Part shown: positions 1-19,200 of the stretch, piece after piece
Numbering within the stretch: position 1 is the stretch's first letter
Layout of the letters: each line of letters opens with the position of its first letter
NCBI RefSeq assembly: GCF_016811995.1
Contig: NZ_CP069159.1
Location: 372,001 to 436,000 of the forward strand
Origin: Citrobacter sp. R56
GTDB taxonomy: Bacteria > Pseudomonadota > Gammaproteobacteria > Enterobacterales > Enterobacteriaceae
Direction: 5' to 3'
Length of the DNA: 64,000 nucleotides
Translations under genes and position numbers: made by a program
The notes under the pieces: generated by a model
Told to the model about the DNA's origin: nothing
Databases searched by the model: none
The model's input: the letters and a program-made list of their open reading frames with translations, nothing else

Positions 1-44
1 ACAAGCGTACTGATAAATTCATCGTACGTCGCCGTAGCAAATAA
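1..44 (+). CDS. rplB: 50S ribosomal protein L2, C-terminal end (partial)
   Basis: Only the last 13 codons and the stop are inside the window (reading KRTDKFIVRRRSK). This basic tail is the typical C-terminus of bacterial L2, a 23S-binding protein near the peptidyl-transferase centre. It lies directly before rpsS, the normal order of the S10 operon. The call rests on the tail sequence plus the neighbour. Confidence 0.9.
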   Translation, partial: KRTDKFIVRRRSK

Positions 45-57
45 TTTTAGAGGATAA

Positions 58-339
<282 letters not shown>

Positions 340-344
340 GGTAG

Positions 345-2273
<1,929 letters not shown>

Positions 2274-2293
2274 TAGAGTATGCATTCTCAACG

Positions 2294-2327
2294 AATAAAC
2301 GGCTCAGCAGTGAGCCGTTTATTTTTT
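2294..2327 (+). terminator. Intrinsic terminator of the S10 operon
   Basis: A 13-bp perfect stem (arms AATAAACGGCTCA and TGAGCCGTTTATT) around a GCAG loop is followed by a run of T. It starts 20 nt after rpsQ, exactly at the S10/spc junction. Confidence 0.9.
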
Positions 2328-2348
2328 CTACCCATATCGTTTGAGCGG

Positions 2349-2357
2349 TGTTATAAT
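2349..2357 (+). promoter_or_regulatory. spc operon promoter, extended -10
   Basis: A perfect TATAAT hexamer at 2352-2357 is preceded by TG at 2349-2350, an extended -10 element. It is followed by a GC-rich stretch (GCTGCGCCC) typical of growth-rate/stringent-controlled promoters. No good -35 hexamer is present at 17-bp spacing, which suggests reliance on the extended -10. rplN starts about 80 nt downstream. Confidence 0.8.
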
Positions 2358-2423
2358 GCTGCGCCCTCAATATGGGGCTTTTTAATGACCTGATATTCGG
2401 GTCTCAGTAGTAGTTGACATTAG

Positions 2424-4005
<1,582 letters not shown>

Positions 4006-4032
4006 TTGTCACCAATTGAATCACGGGAGTAA

Positions 4033-5340
<1,308 letters not shown>

Positions 5341-5345
5341 GGTAG

Positions 5346-6479
<1,134 letters not shown>

Positions 6480-6486
6480 GTAGCAG

Positions 6487-7966
<1,480 letters not shown>

Positions 7967-7984
7967 TTTATTCGCATATTTTTC

Positions 7985-8013
7985 TTGCAAAGTTGGGTTG
8001 AGCTGGCTAGATT
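7985..8013 (+). promoter_or_regulatory. alpha operon promoter
   Basis: A -35 element TTGCAA (7985-7990) and a -10 element TAGATT (8008-8013) are separated by exactly 17 bp, 19 nt after rpmJ and about 100 nt before rpsM. The -10 lies inside a hairpin-forming sequence (see next entry). Confidence 0.7.
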
Positions 8014-8020
8014 AGCCAGC
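8002..8020 (+). terminator. Terminator-like hairpin at the spc/alpha junction
   Basis: Arms GCTGGCT and AGCCAGC enclose AGATT and are followed by CAATCTTTTG. The U-tract is short and interrupted, so read-through from spc into alpha is likely. The stem overlaps the -10 region of the alpha promoter. Confidence 0.5.
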
Positions 8021-8469
<449 letters not shown>

Positions 8470-8482
8470 TCGGGGTGATTGA

Positions 8483-9529
<1,047 letters not shown>

Positions 9530-9554
9530 AGCTTAGTACCAAAGAGAGGACACA

Positions 9555-10544
9555 ATGCAGGGTTCTGTGACAGAGTTTCTAAAACCGCGCCTGGTAGATA
9601 TCGAGCAAGTGAGTTCGACGCACGCCAAGGTGACCCTTGAGCCTTTAGAGCGTGGCTTTGGCCATACTCTGGGTAACGCACTGCGCCGTATTCTGCTCTC
9701 ATCGATGCCGGGTTGCGCGGTGACCGAGGTTGAGATTGATGGTGTACTACATGAGTACAGCACCAAAGAAGGCGTTCAGGAAGATATCCTGGAAATCCTG
9801 CTCAACCTGAAAGGGCTGGCGGTGAGAGTTCAGGGTAAAGATGAAGTTATTCTTACCTTGAATAAATCTGGCATTGGCCCTGTGACTGCAGCCGATATCA
9901 CCCATGATGGGGATGTCGAAATCGTCAAGCCGCAGCACGTGATCTGCCACCTGACCGATGAGAACGCGTCTATTAGCATGCGTATCAAAGTTCAGCGCGG
10001 TCGTGGTTATGTGCCGGCTTCTACCCGAATTCATTCGGAAGAAGATGAGCGCCCAATCGGCCGTCTGCTGGTCGACGCATGCTACAGCCCTGTAGAGCGT
10101 ATTGCCTACAATGTTGAAGCAGCGCGTGTAGAACAGCGTACCGACCTGGACAAGCTGGTCATCGAAATGGAAACCAACGGCACAATCGATCCTGAAGAGG
10201 CGATTCGTCGTGCGGCAACCATTCTGGCTGAACAACTGGAAGCTTTTGTTGACTTACGTGATGTACGTCAGCCTGAAGTGAAAGAAGAGAAACCAGAATT
10301 CGATCCGATCCTGCTGCGCCCTGTTGACGATCTGGAATTGACTGTCCGCTCTGCTAACTGCCTTAAAGCAGAAGCTATCCACTATATCGGTGATCTGGTA
10401 CAGCGTACTGAGGTTGAGCTTCTTAAGACGCCTAACCTTGGTAAAAAATCTCTTACTGAGATTAAAGACGTGCTGGCTTCCCGTGGACTGTCTCTGGGCA
10501 TGCGCCTGGAAAACTGGCCACCGGCAAGCATCGCTGACGAGTAA
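9555..10544 (+). CDS. rpoA: RNA polymerase alpha subunit
   Basis: 329 residues, full length. The N-terminal dimerisation domain contains the conserved [20 protein letters not shown] (about residues 34-53). A charged linker near residues 235-250 leads to the C-terminal domain that binds UP elements and activators ([22 protein letters not shown], about 272-293). The rrn P1 UP element at about 21500-21525 would be one of its targets. It lies between rpsD and rplQ. Confidence 0.98.
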
Positions 10545-10560
10545 CCGGATCACAGGTTAA

Positions 10561-10971
<411 letters not shown>

Positions 10972-10987
10972 TCTGTAGTAACGTAAG

Positions 10988-11013
10988 AAAACCCGCCCCG
11001 GCGGGTTTTTTTA
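10988..11013 (+). terminator. Intrinsic terminator of the alpha operon
   Basis: Inverted arms AACCCGCC and GGCGGGTT close a short loop and are followed by an uninterrupted T tract. It begins 17 nt after rplQ and ends the ribosomal-protein block. Confidence 0.92.
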
Positions 11014-11077
11014 TATCCGTTGTATCCCCACTTGCCTACAATATCTTTATTCTTTTTGTTCATCCCCTGGAGCGTTT

Positions 11078-11446
11078 ATGTGGTTACTTGACCAGTGGGC
11101 AGAGCGCCATATTGTCGATGCACAATCCAAAGGCGAGTTTGATAACCTTCCTGGTAGCGGGAAAGCACTCATTCTTGATGATGACTCGCATGTCCCCGAC
11201 GATCTTCGTGTTGGTTATCGTTTATTAAAAAATGCAGGATGCCTGCCTCCTGAGCTGGAACACCGCAGAGAGGCCATTCAGTTACTTGATATGCTCAAGG
11301 GTATCAGGCAGGACGACCCGCAGTATCAGGAAGTTAGCCGACGTCTGTCATTGCTTGAGTTAAAATTGAGACAGGCTGGTTTGAGTACTGAGTTTTTACG
11401 TGGAGCATATGCAGACAAACTGATGCATAAAATCAACGATCAATAA
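11078..11446 (+). CDS. yhdN: DUF1992 (DnaJ-related) protein YhdN
   Basis: 122 residues. It matches the conserved YhdN/DUF1992 family by the N-terminal WLLDQWAERHIVDAQSKGEFDNLPGSGKAL region, in which the GEFDNLPGxGKPL-type motif is the signature. The family is distantly DnaJ-related, but it lacks an HPD motif, so co-chaperone activity is doubtful and the function is unknown. It lies 10 nt ahead of zntR and is probably co-transcribed with it. Confidence 0.85.
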   Translation: MWLLDQWAERHIVDAQSKGEFDNLPGSGKALILDDDSHVPDDLRVGYRLLKNAGCLPPELEHRREAIQLLDMLKGIRQDDPQYQEVSRRLSLLELKLRQAGLSTEFLRGAYADKLMHKINDQ

Positions 11447-11456
11447 CGGAGTTCTT

Positions 11457-11882
11457 ATGTACCGCATTGGTGAACTGGCAAAACTGGCGGAAGTGACCCC
11501 TGATACTATCCGCTATTATGAAAAGCAGCAAATGATGGAGCATGAAGTGCGCACCGAAGGGGGATTTCGGCTTTATACCGAAAGTGATCTCCAGCGGCTT
11601 AAATTTATTCGTTATGCGCGCCAGCTTGGTTTTACGCTTGAGTCGATCCGCGAGCTACTTTCGATCCGTGTTGATCCGGAACACCATACGTGTCAGGAAT
11701 CGAAGGGGATTGTGCAGGAGCGACTGAAAGAAGTGGAAGCCAGAATTGCAGAACTGCAAACTATGCAGCGTTCACTGCAAAGACTCAATGATGCCTGCTG
11801 TGGCAAGGCGCACAGTAGCGTCTATTGTTCGATTCTGGAGGCCCTGGAACAGGGGGCTAGTGGAGTCAAAACGGGCTGTTGA
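11457..11882 (+). CDS. zntR: Zn(II)-responsive MerR-family regulator ZntR
   Basis: 141 residues. The N-terminal MerR winged helix ([20 protein letters not shown]) is followed by a long dimerisation helix (about 85-112) and a metal-binding C-terminus. The zinc ligands known for E. coli ZntR are all present: C79, C114, C115, H119 and C124. It activates zntA (zinc/cadmium/lead export) by untwisting an over-long promoter spacer; its target is outside this window. It lies 10 nt after yhdN. Confidence 0.96.
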   Translation: MYRIGELAKLAEVTPDTIRYYEKQQMMEHEVRTEGGFRLYTESDLQRLKFIRYARQLGFTLESIRELLSIRVDPEHHTCQESKGIVQERLKEVEARIAELQTMQRSLQRLNDACCGKAHSSVYCSILEALEQGASGVKTGC

Positions 11883-11937
11883 TTTATTGAACGCAGGCGC
11901 TTACACTCGCGCCGTAAAACATACCACTGGAGAAATT

Positions 11938-12156
11938 ATGAGTCGTTATCAGCATACGAAAGGGCAGATAAAGGACAATGCCATTGAAGCATTACTGCAT
12001 GACCCTTTGTTCAGGCTGCGCGTAGAAAAAAATAAGAAAGGGAAAGGAAGTTATCAGCGGAAGGGTAAGAATGGCAATCGGGGTAACTGGGAGGCCAGTG
12101 GCAAGAGCGTAAATCACGTTCTTACCACTGGCCTTCTGTTTTCAGCGACGTGTTAA
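11938..12156 (+). CDS. arfA: Alternative ribosome-rescue factor ArfA
   Basis: 72 codons, starting [20 protein letters not shown]. ArfA rescues ribosomes stalled on nonstop mRNA when trans-translation fails, recruiting RF2. The basic central region ([21 protein letters not shown]) enters the empty mRNA channel. The hydrophobic C-terminus after about residue 55 is dispensable in E. coli and normally never made, because a hairpin in the coding region (12092-12134) causes cleavage or termination before the stop. The stop codon overlaps that of convergent mscL. Confidence 0.93.
   Translation: MSRYQHTKGQIKDNAIEALLHDPLFRLRVEKNKKGKGSYQRKGKNGNRGNWEASGKSVNHVLTTGLLFSATC
12092..12134 (+). promoter_or_regulatory. 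RNase III/terminator hairpin inside the arfA coding region
   Basis: Perfect arms AGGCCAGTGG (12092-12101) and CCACTGGCCT (12125-12134), extended inward by AAGA/TCTT-type pairs, form a long stem within the frame. In E. coli the matching hairpin makes arfA mRNA nonstop, so that the full product is tagged by tmRNA and only truncated active ArfA appears when trans-translation fails. Confidence 0.85.
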
Positions 12157-12563
12157 GAACGCGTATTTTGCTCTTTCAGCAGGTCGCGGATTTCGGTAAG
12201 TAACACTTCTTCTTTTGTTGGTGCAGGTGCTGCAGCTGGTTCTTCTTTCTTACGATTGAGTTGATTGATCAGTTTGATTGCCATAAAGATGGCAAATGCA
12301 ACAATAACAAAATCAATGATGTTCTGAATGAATACACCATAGTGCATGACGACCGCCGGGATATCTCCCTGTGCAGCACGCAATGTGACAGCAAATTGTT
12401 TAAAGTCGATCCCGCCAATTAATAATCCCAGGGGAGGCATGATGATATCGGCAACCAGTGATGAAACAATTTTACCGAATGCCGCACCAATAATGACACC
12501 CACTGCCAAATCCACAACATTCCCGCGCATCGCGAATTCGCGAAATTCTTTAATTATGCTCAT
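12153..12563 (-). CDS. mscL: Large-conductance mechanosensitive channel MscL
   Basis: 136 residues, the E. coli length. MscL is a homopentameric inner-membrane tension-gated pore protecting against hypo-osmotic shock. The start [22 protein letters not shown] includes the N-terminal amphipathic helix and TM1 with its conserved glycine/valine pore face. TM2 is near residues 75-97 ([20 protein letters not shown]), and a charged C-terminal bundle follows ([16 protein letters not shown]). It ends on the arfA stop codon. Confidence 0.97.
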   Translation of the reverse strand: MSIIKEFREFAMRGNVVDLAVGVIIGAAFGKIVSSLVADIIMPPLGLLIGGIDFKQFAVTLRAAQGDIPAVVMHYGVFIQNIIDFVIVAFAIFMAIKLINQLNRKKEEPAAAPAPTKEEVLLTEIRDLLKEQNTRS

Positions 12564-12674
12564 TTTATTCTCCCTAAGCAGCTGACGAGTCTAAGTTTAA
12601 CAAATGTTAAAGTATTTTCCATTTATGGATATTCTCTTTAGGAAAATAAATTAAACCTTGATAAATAAAGGGAA

Positions 12675-12700
12675 TTAAAAAAGGCACCGAAACGGTGCCC
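12675..12700 (-). terminator. Intrinsic terminator of trkA
   Basis: Arms GGCACCG and CGGTGCC around AAA lie 9-26 nt beyond the trkA stop. Read on the minus strand they are followed by TTTTTTAATTCC, a proper U tract. Confidence 0.88.
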
Positions 12701-12708
12701 TCTTAAAA

Positions 12709-14085
12709 TTACAGGAAGAAAGGACTTGGCTGGAATAAACGTTCAACGTCGGTAATAAACTTTTTGTCTGTCAGGAACATAATGACATGATCGCCCTGCT
12801 CAATACGCAGATTATCATTGGCGATCATGACATCGTTTCCTCTGACAACTGCACCAATGATCGTTCCCGGCGGAAGTTTTATTTCATCGATCACGCGACC
12901 CACGACGCGGGAAGTCGTCTCATCACCGTGTGCAACAGCTTCTATAGCTTCAGCAACGCCACGTCGTAATGAAGATACCCCGACAATATCAGCTTTACGT
13001 ACGTGACTGAGAAGCGCGGAGATGGTTGCCTGCTGCGGTGAAATCGCAATATCAATCACGCTGCCCTGAACAAGATCGACATAGGCACGCCGCTGAATCA
13101 GCACCATCACCTTTTTGGCCCCCATTCGTTTGGCGAGCATTGCCGACATTATATTCGCTTCATCGTCATTGGTGACCGCGATGAACAGATCAACTTGATC
13201 GATATGTTCTTCCGCCAATAATTCTTGATCCGATGCATCGCCAAAGAAGACGATCGTATTCTGTAGTTTCTCGGCAAGCTCGGCTGCACGTTGCTGATTT
13301 CGCTCAATCAACTTCACGCTGTAATCTTTTTCCAGGCGACGTGCAAGGCCTGCGCCGATATTACCGCCACCGACCAGCATGATGCGCTTGTAGGGTTTTT
13401 CCAGGCGTTGCAATTCACTCATCACAGCACGAATGTGCTGAGAGGCCGCGATAAAGAACACTTCGTCACCCGCTTCGACAATCGTGGATCCTTGCGGACG
13501 AATCGGTCTGTCGTGGCGAAAAATTGCTGCAACACGAGTATCGATATGCGGCATATGTTCGCGCATGGTGGATAACGAGTTTCCAATCAGCGGACCGCCG
13601 TAATAGGCTTTTACCACTGCCAGGCTGACTTTACCTTCCGCGAAATTGACCACCTGCAATGCGCCAGGGTACTCAATCAGTCGATAGATATTATCAATGA
13701 CTAATTGCTCCGGCGCGATGAGATGATCGATAGGAACCGCTTCGGAATGGAACAGCTTATCCGCATCGCGGACATAGTCCGGCGAGCGAATTCGTGCAAT
13801 ACGGTTCGGCGTGTTGAAGAGTGAATAGGCGACCTGGCAGGCGACCATGTTGGTTTCATCGGAACTGGTAACGGCGACGAGCATGTCCGCATCGTCAGCC
13901 CCCGCTTCACGCAGCACACGAGGATGGGAACCGTGCCCTTGTACCACGCGAAGATCGAATTTGTCCTGCAAACTGCGCAAGCGCTCACCGTTGGTATCGA
14001 CCACCGTGATATCGTTGTTCTCTCCGACCAGGTTTTCAGCCAGCGTACCGCCAACCTGCCCTGCGCCCAGAATGATAATTTTCAT
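12709..14085 (-). CDS. trkA: Trk potassium transporter NAD-binding subunit TrkA
   Basis: 458 residues, the E. coli length. TrkA is the cytoplasmic regulatory subunit of the TrkG/TrkH potassium uptake systems. Two tandem RCK modules each start with a Rossmann nucleotide motif: [11 protein letters not shown] at residue 7 onward and [15 protein letters not shown] near residue 240. It sits 21 nt after rsmB on the same strand, and its terminator follows directly. Confidence 0.97.
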   Translation of the reverse strand: MKIIILGAGQVGGTLAENLVGENNDITVVDTNGERLRSLQDKFDLRVVQGHGSHPRVLREAGADDADMLVAVTSSDETNMVACQVAYSLFNTPNRIARIRSPDYVRDADKLFHSEAVPIDHLIAPEQLVIDNIYRLIEYPGALQVVNFAEGKVSLAVVKAYYGGPLIGNSLSTMREHMPHIDTRVAAIFRHDRPIRPQGSTIVEAGDEVFFIAASQHIRAVMSELQRLEKPYKRIMLVGGGNIGAGLARRLEKDYSVKLIERNQQRAAELAEKLQNTIVFFGDASDQELLAEEHIDQVDLFIAVTNDDEANIMSAMLAKRMGAKKVMVLIQRRAYVDLVQGSVIDIAISPQQATISALLSHVRKADIVGVSSLRRGVAEAIEAVAHGDETTSRVVGRVIDEIKLPPGTIIGAVVRGNDVMIANDNLRIEQGDHVIMFLTDKKFITDVERLFQPSPFFL

Positions 14086-14106
14086 CAGTCGCGACCCGTT
14101 ATCTCA

Positions 14107-15396
14107 TCACTTTTTGATTAGCTTAGCGTAAAAGAAGCCATCACCTTCTTCCAATCCTGGCAGATTTTGCAGCCCCGGATTATCAGGTGTACCTGTCTCC
14201 TGCAACGCAGCGTTTGGAGTGCGCTGCAGGAAGGTTTTAATCTGCAGACTGTTTTCTTCCGGCAGAATGGAACAGGTAGCGTAAACCAGCACACCGCCGG
14301 GTTTCAGATGTGGCCATACGGCATCAAGAATTTCAGACTGCAACTGAGCAAGTTCAGCAATATCACGGTCACGGCGCAACCACTTGATGTCCGGGTGGCG
14401 ACGAATAACGCCAGTAGCCGAACAGGGGGCATCTAACAGAATGCGATCAAACTGCTGCTCGCCGCACCATTGTGCCGGATAGCGCCCGTCACCTTGCTTA
14501 ACGGCTGCCTTCATGCCGAGGCGTTTCAGGTTGTCGTAAACGCGTGATAAGCGTTTTTCATCAACGTCGACTGCCGTTACATTAGCGTCTGGGGCAACTT
14601 CCAGAATATGTGTCGTTTTACCACCAGGAGCGCAGCATAAATCGAGGATCTGCTCACCATTTTGCGGTAGCAGGTAGCCGACGCAACCCTGGGCGGAAGC
14701 ATCCTGAACGGTAACCCAACCTTGCTCGAAACCAGGCAAAGCCAGTACTGATGTAGGGTTTTCCAGACGCACGGCATCCGGATAAGCAGGATGAGTAAAG
14801 CCTGTCATACCCGCTTCTTCCAGCAATGCCAGCCAACTGTCGCGCGAATGGTGCGTACGGTTCACACGCAACCACATTGGCGGTCGTTGGTTATTGGCTT
14901 CAAGGATACTTTCCCACTGCTGTGGATAGGCATTCTTAATGCGCTTTACTAACCAGGACGGATGTAAGAAACGAAGTTCGCTTTGTGCAAATTCGGTTAG
15001 TAGTTCTTCCTGGCGGCGCTGGAATTGGCGTAGTACGCCATTTATCAGCCCTTTCAGCTGTGGGCGCTTGATAACGACTGCACCTTCCACAGTCTCAGCA
15101 AGTGCAGCATGAGGGGGAATACGGGTATGCAATAGCTGGTAGAAGCCAACCATAATCAGATAATGGACCGTGCGCTGCTTGCCCGTCATCGGACGCTCCA
15201 TCAGTTGTTTGATCATCCACTCCAACTGGGAAAGCGTGCGCAATACGCCAAAGCAGAGTTCCTGCAACAGTGCTTTATCTTTATCGGTGACTTTCTGCTG
15301 CATAGCGGGCAGAACATTGCTTAACGACTGCCCCTTTTCGACAACCTGTTCGATGGCTTGGGCCGCCATACTGCGTAAATTAAGATTTTTTTTCAT
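14107..15396 (-). CDS. rsmB: 16S rRNA m5C967 methyltransferase RsmB
   Basis: 429 residues. RsmB methylates C967 of 16S rRNA using SAM. The N-terminal 140 residues are a NusB-like RNA-binding domain. The C-terminal Rossmann domain has the SAM motif [16 protein letters not shown] (about 252-267) and the paired catalytic cysteines in DAPCSATGV and [11 protein letters not shown]. It lies in the fmt-rsmB-trkA cluster. Confidence 0.97.
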   Translation of the reverse strand: MKKNLNLRSMAAQAIEQVVEKGQSLSNVLPAMQQKVTDKDKALLQELCFGVLRTLSQLEWMIKQLMERPMTGKQRTVHYLIMVGFYQLLHTRIPPHAALAETVEGAVVIKRPQLKGLINGVLRQFQRRQEELLTEFAQSELRFLHPSWLVKRIKNAYPQQWESILEANNQRPPMWLRVNRTHHSRDSWLALLEEAGMTGFTHPAYPDAVRLENPTSVLALPGFEQGWVTVQDASAQGCVGYLLPQNGEQILDLCCAPGGKTTHILEVAPDANVTAVDVDEKRLSRVYDNLKRLGMKAAVKQGDGRYPAQWCGEQQFDRILLDAPCSATGVIRRHPDIKWLRRDRDIAELAQLQSEILDAVWPHLKPGGVLVYATCSILPEENSLQIKTFLQRTPNAALQETGTPDNPGLQNLPGLEEGDGFFYAKLIKK

Positions 15397-15414
15397 AACC
15401 GCAAAAATAAAAAT

Positions 15415-15431
15415 GCCCGGTTACACCGGGC
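15415..15431 (-). terminator. Terminator-like hairpin between fmt and rsmB
   Basis: Arms GCCCGG and CCGGGC enclose a 5-nt loop. On the minus strand the hairpin follows the fmt stop and is followed by ATTTTTATTTTTGCGG, a T-rich tract. It may attenuate read-through from def-fmt into rsmB. Confidence 0.6.
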
Positions 15432-15448
15432 GTATTGAGAGGTGACCG

Positions 15449-16396
15449 TCAGGCCAGACGGTTGCCAGGAATAAACCATTCCCGACGTGAATTTAGTAGA
15501 TCTTGAGCACTCATCGCCTTTTTCCCTGCGGGTTGCAATGAGAGCAAGTTCAGAATGCCGTTACCCGTCGCGACCTGAATACCTTGTTTGGTTGCCTCAA
15601 GGATGGTGCCGGGTTCTGCTTGCGTGGAGGCCTCAATGACTGATGCCTGCCAGACTTTCACGGGTTGATCTTCTATTTCCAGCCAGCTCATCGGCCAGGG
15701 GTTAAAGGCACGAATACAACGTTCTAACTGTTCGGCAGAGAGAGACCAGTCTATGCGGGCCTCTTCTTTGCTGAGCTTATCTGCATGGGTAACCAGAGCG
15801 TCATCTTGCACTTCAGGCTTTGCGGTACCTGCGGCGAGCTGCTTGAGCGTATCGATCAGCCCCTGCGGGCCCAGGTTTGCCAGTTTGTCATACAGCGTGC
15901 CGCTGGTATCTTCTGCTGTGATCGGGCATGCAAGCTTATAAAGCATGTCACCAGTATCCAGGCCGACATCCATTTGCATAATGGTTACACCCGTTTCGGT
16001 ATCGCCGGCCCACAGCGAACGCTGAATAGGTGCGGCGCCGCGCCAACGAGGGAGCAGGGAACCGTGAACGTTGATGCAGCCAAGACGCGGCATGTCCAGG
16101 ACCGCTTTTGGCAGAATCAGGCCATAAGCCACTACGACCATGACATCCGCGTTTAAGTCGGCGACCAGTTGCTGGTTTTCCTGCGGGCGTAAAGAGACAG
16201 GCTGAAAAACCGGTAACCCTTTCTCTTCGGCCAGGACTTTCACAGGGCTGGGCATCAGCTTTTTGCCGCGTCCTGCCGGGCGGTCAGGTTGGGTAAACAC
16301 ACCAACGACGTTATGTCCTGAAGACAACAGCGCGTCGAGATGACGCGCTGCAAAGTCAGGTGTACCCGCAAAAATGATACGTAGTGAGTCTGACAC
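15449..16396 (-). CDS. fmt: Methionyl-tRNA formyltransferase
   Basis: 315 residues, the E. coli length. Fmt formylates initiator Met-tRNA with 10-formyl-THF. The N-terminal formyltransferase domain has the catalytic segment [20 protein letters not shown] (about residues 106-125) with the conserved N and H. A C-terminal OB-like domain binds tRNA. It lies 14 nt after def, which removes the formyl group it adds; the pair forms one operon. Confidence 0.98.
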   Translation of the reverse strand: MSDSLRIIFAGTPDFAARHLDALLSSGHNVVGVFTQPDRPAGRGKKLMPSPVKVLAEEKGLPVFQPVSLRPQENQQLVADLNADVMVVVAYGLILPKAVLDMPRLGCINVHGSLLPRWRGAAPIQRSLWAGDTETGVTIMQMDVGLDTGDMLYKLACPITAEDTSGTLYDKLANLGPQGLIDTLKQLAAGTAKPEVQDDALVTHADKLSKEEARIDWSLSAEQLERCIRAFNPWPMSWLEIEDQPVKVWQASVIEASTQAEPGTILEATKQGIQVATGNGILNLLSLQPAGKKAMSAQDLLNSRREWFIPGNRLA

Positions 16397-16410
16397 GTTG
16401 ATTCTTGTCC

Positions 16411-16920
16411 TTAAGCTCGGGCGTTCAGGCGGTCGAGTTTTTCAACTTTCTGACGGATACGTTGTTGTTTCAGCGGCGACAGGTAATCAATAAAAAGCTT
16501 ACCGACCAGGTGATCCATCTCATGCTGAATACAAATCGCCAGCAGGCCATCCGCTTCCAGTTCAAAAGGTTTGCCATCGCGATCGAGTGCGCGAATTTTT
16601 ACTTTCTCTGCGCGTGGCACTAACGCACGCTGTTCTGGGATAGAAAGGCAGCCTTCCTCAATACCGGTTTCACCGTATTTTTCCAGCAACTCTGGATTGA
16701 TGAGTACCAGGCGTTCATCGCGGTTCTCGGACACATCAATCACGATAATACGTTGATGGATATCGACCTGCGTTGCCGCCAGACCAATACCTTCTTCGGC
16801 GTACATCGTCTCGAACATATCATCGACGATACGCTGAATTTCTGCATTCACTTCTTCTACCGGTTTTGCGACTTTGCGAAGGCGCTCGTCCGGAATATGT
16901 AACACTTGCAAAACTGACAT
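16411..16920 (-). CDS. def: Peptide deformylase
   Basis: 169 residues. Def is a metallohydrolase that removes the N-formyl group from nascent proteins at the ribosome exit. The three family motifs are present: GIGLAATQ (44-51), EGCLS with metal-ligand C91, and HEMDH with H133, E134 and H137. It is first in the def-fmt operon, divergent from dprA across 129 bp. Confidence 0.98.
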   Translation of the reverse strand: MSVLQVLHIPDERLRKVAKPVEEVNAEIQRIVDDMFETMYAEEGIGLAATQVDIHQRIIVIDVSENRDERLVLINPELLEKYGETGIEEGCLSIPEQRALVPRAEKVKIRALDRDGKPFELEADGLLAICIQHEMDHLVGKLFIDYLSPLKQQRIRQKVEKLDRLNARA

Positions 16921-17049
16921 AGTTATCCAGAGTTGTGTTCAGGAGTTGGAAAGATTATTACCTCTATTCTAGACAAAACCCCTGCTGATTGACAGCATCA
17001 CTGACCAATCGCAAAGATTGCCAGGACCGCTTGTGACAGGGGGAGAAGG

Positions 17050-18174
17050 ATGACCCATATCGAAATTTGGTTACGCCTAATGCGTGTCAGTGAGATGTAC
17101 GGCGACGCAATGGTTCGTACGGCCAATTTTCTCATTAATCAGACCCATATCGATCCTACATTGTTGCACAGTGCAGGATTCTCAATCCGACAGGCTGAAC
17201 GCTTTTTAACGCTCCCGCAAAAGGAGCTGGATATTGTGCTGGATTGGTTAGCGCGGCCTCATCACTATTTCATTACGGCGGAGAGTAAACATTACCCTCA
17301 ACAGCTTCGTGCGATTGAAGACTACCCCGGCGCGCTATTTGTCGCCGGGGAGCCTGAATGCCTTGACTCCATCCAGCTTGCCGTTGTGGGGAGTCGCTCA
17401 CACTCCTGGTATGGTGAACGATGGGGGCGCGTATTCTGCGAAAAACTTGCCGCAGCAGGGATTACGGTGACCAGCGGACTGGCACTCGGTATCGATGGCG
17501 TCGCACATAAAGCCGCGTTAAGTGTAAATGGGAAAAGCGTTGCTGTATTGGGTAACGGTCTGTTGACTGTGCATCCGCGTCGGCATGCACAGCTCGCAGA
17601 AAACATCGTCGGTATGGGAGGCGCCTTGATCTCTGAGTTTCCGCTGGCGACACCTCCGTTAGCGCATCATTTCCCCCGGCGAAACCGCATTATTAGTGGT
17701 CTCAGTAAAGGTGTTTTGGTGATTGAGGCGGCTCTGCGCAGCGGGTCTCTGGTTACCGCACGTTGTGCGATGGAGCAAGGGCGAGAGGTCTTTGCTTTAC
17801 CAGGGCCGATAGGCAGCCCAGGGAGTGAAGGTCCCCATTGGCTGATAAAGCAGGGGGCCACACTGGTGACAGCGCCAGAGGATATACTCGAAAATTTGCA
17901 ATACGGGTTACATTGGTTGCCAGATGAGCCTGAAAATACACTTTATTCACCAGATCACGAAGCGGTGGCATTGCCATTTCCTGAGCTCCTGGCTAACGTA
18001 GGAGATGAGGCAACACCTGTTGACGTCGTCGCTGAACGTGCCGGCCAACCTGTGCCAGTGGTAGTGGCTCAGCTACTCGAACTGGAGTTAGCAGGATGGA
18101 TCGCAGCTGTACCCGGCGGCTATGTCCGATTGAGGAGGGCAAGCCATGTTCGACGTACTAATGTATTTGTTTGA
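17050..18174 (+). CDS. dprA: DNA-processing protein DprA (Smf)
   Basis: 374 residues. DprA binds ssDNA and loads RecA in natural transformation; in enterobacteria its physiological role is unclear. The Rossmann-like core runs from about residue 100 to 300, with [11 protein letters not shown] (112-122), [16 protein letters not shown] (about 206-221) and [15 protein letters not shown]-terminal winged-helix-like domain (about 315-374) follows. In the motif normally written SGxAxGID, the variable residue is L146. The 3' end overlaps smg by 29 nt. Confidence 0.93.
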   Translation: MTHIEIWLRLMRVSEMYGDAMVRTANFLINQTHIDPTLLHSAGFSIRQAERFLTLPQKELDIVLDWLARPHHYFITAESKHYPQQLRAIEDYPGALFVAGEPECLDSIQLAVVGSRSHSWYGERWGRVFCEKLAAAGITVTSGLALGIDGVAHKAALSVNGKSVAVLGNGLLTVHPRRHAQLAENIVGMGGALISEFPLATPPLAHHFPRRNRIISGLSKGVLVIEAALRSGSLVTARCAMEQGREVFALPGPIGSPGSEGPHWLIKQGATLVTAPEDILENLQYGLHWLPDEPENTLYSPDHEAVALPFPELLANVGDEATPVDVVAERAGQPVPVVVAQLLELELAGWIAAVPGGYVRLRRASHVRRTNVFV

Positions 18175-18619
18175 GACATACATCCATAACGAAGCTGAAT
18201 TACGTGTGGATCAGGACAAACTGGAACGGGATCTTACCGACGCTGGTTTTGATCGTGAAGACATCTACAACGCGTTATTGTGGCTGGAAAAGCTTGCTGA
18301 CTATCAGGAAGGCCTCGCTGAACCCATGCAACTCGCCTCAGATCCGCTCTCTGTACGTATTTATACTGCTGAAGAGTGCGATCGCCTGGATGCCAGTTGC
18401 CGGGGATTCTTGTTATTCCTGGAGCAGATACAGGTGCTAAACCTCGAGACACGGGAAATGGTCATTGAACGTGTGCTCGCACTGGATACTGCAGAATTCG
18501 ACCTGGAAGATCTAAAGTGGGTGATCCTGATGGTTCTGTTCAACATTCCAGGTTGTGAAAATGCATATCAACAAATGGAAGAATTACTCTTTGAAGTGAA
18601 TGAAGGTATGCTGCATTAA
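18146..18619 (+). CDS. smg: Smg family protein (DUF494)
   Basis: 157 residues, acidic, predicted helical, with no recognised catalytic motif. It matches Smg/DUF494 from end to end ([20 protein letters not shown]... [11 protein letters not shown]). Its function is not established. The start lies 29 nt inside the end of dprA, implying translational coupling, and the dprA-smg pair is conserved across gammaproteobacteria. Confidence 0.92.
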   Translation: MFDVLMYLFETYIHNEAELRVDQDKLERDLTDAGFDREDIYNALLWLEKLADYQEGLAEPMQLASDPLSVRIYTAEECDRLDASCRGFLLFLEQIQVLNLETREMVIERVLALDTAEFDLEDLKWVILMVLFNIPGCENAYQQMEELLFEVNEGMLH

Positions 18620-18645
18620 ACGATCTTTATTCAGCATGAGTTGTT

Positions 18646-19200
18646 ATGGCTAAATCAGCACTGTTCACGGTGCGTAAAAATGGGCCCTGCCCGCAATGCG
18701 GGGCAGAACTTGTTATTCGTTCCGGGAAACACGGTCCGTTTCTCGGCTGCTCGCAATATCCGGAATGTGATTATGTCCGTCCTCTGAAATCGTCAGCGGA
18801 CGGACATATTGTCAAAGTTCTGGAGGGTAAGTTTTGTCCTGCATGCGGCGCTGAACTTGTGTTGCGGCAGGGGCGGTTCGGTATGTTTATTGGTTGCAGC
18901 GATTATCCTGCGTGTGGGCATACCGAAATTATCGATAAACCTGATGAAACCGCGATTACCTGCCCTCAGTGCCGGACGGGTCATCTGGTCCAGCGCCGTT
19001 CACGTTATGGCAAAACCTTTCACTCCTGCGATCGCTATCCTGAGTGTCAGTTTGTCATCAACTTCAAACCTATAGCGGGAGAGTGTCCTGAGTGCCACTA
19101 CCCTCTACTCATCGAAAAGAAAACCGCGCAGGGTGTGAAACACGTCTGTGCCAGTAAACAATGTGGAAAGCCGTTACCGGCGGATATTAAAAGTGAATAA
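18646..19200 (+). CDS. yrdD: Topoisomerase I C-terminal zinc-ribbon-like protein YrdD
   Basis: 184 residues, made of repeated zinc-ribbon units like those at the C-terminus of topoisomerase I. CxxC knuckles occur at C15/C18 with C35/C41, again near 63-89, near 107-130 and near 148 onward. There is no topoisomerase catalytic domain, so it is probably an ssDNA- or nucleic-acid-binding accessory protein; the role is unproven. It overlaps tsaC by 8 nt. Confidence 0.88.
   Translation: MAKSALFTVRKNGPCPQCGAELVIRSGKHGPFLGCSQYPECDYVRPLKSSADGHIVKVLEGKFCPACGAELVLRQGRFGMFIGCSDYPACGHTEIIDKPDETAITCPQCRTGHLVQRRSRYGKTFHSCDRYPECQFVINFKPIAGECPECHYPLLIEKKTAQGVKHVCASKQCGKPLPADIKSE

Noticed and set aside
19148-19192. 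Longer N-terminus for TsaC from ATG 19148
   Set aside because: Would place 15 extra residues in the yrdD zinc-ribbon end; the GTG at 19193 gives the 190-residue family length.
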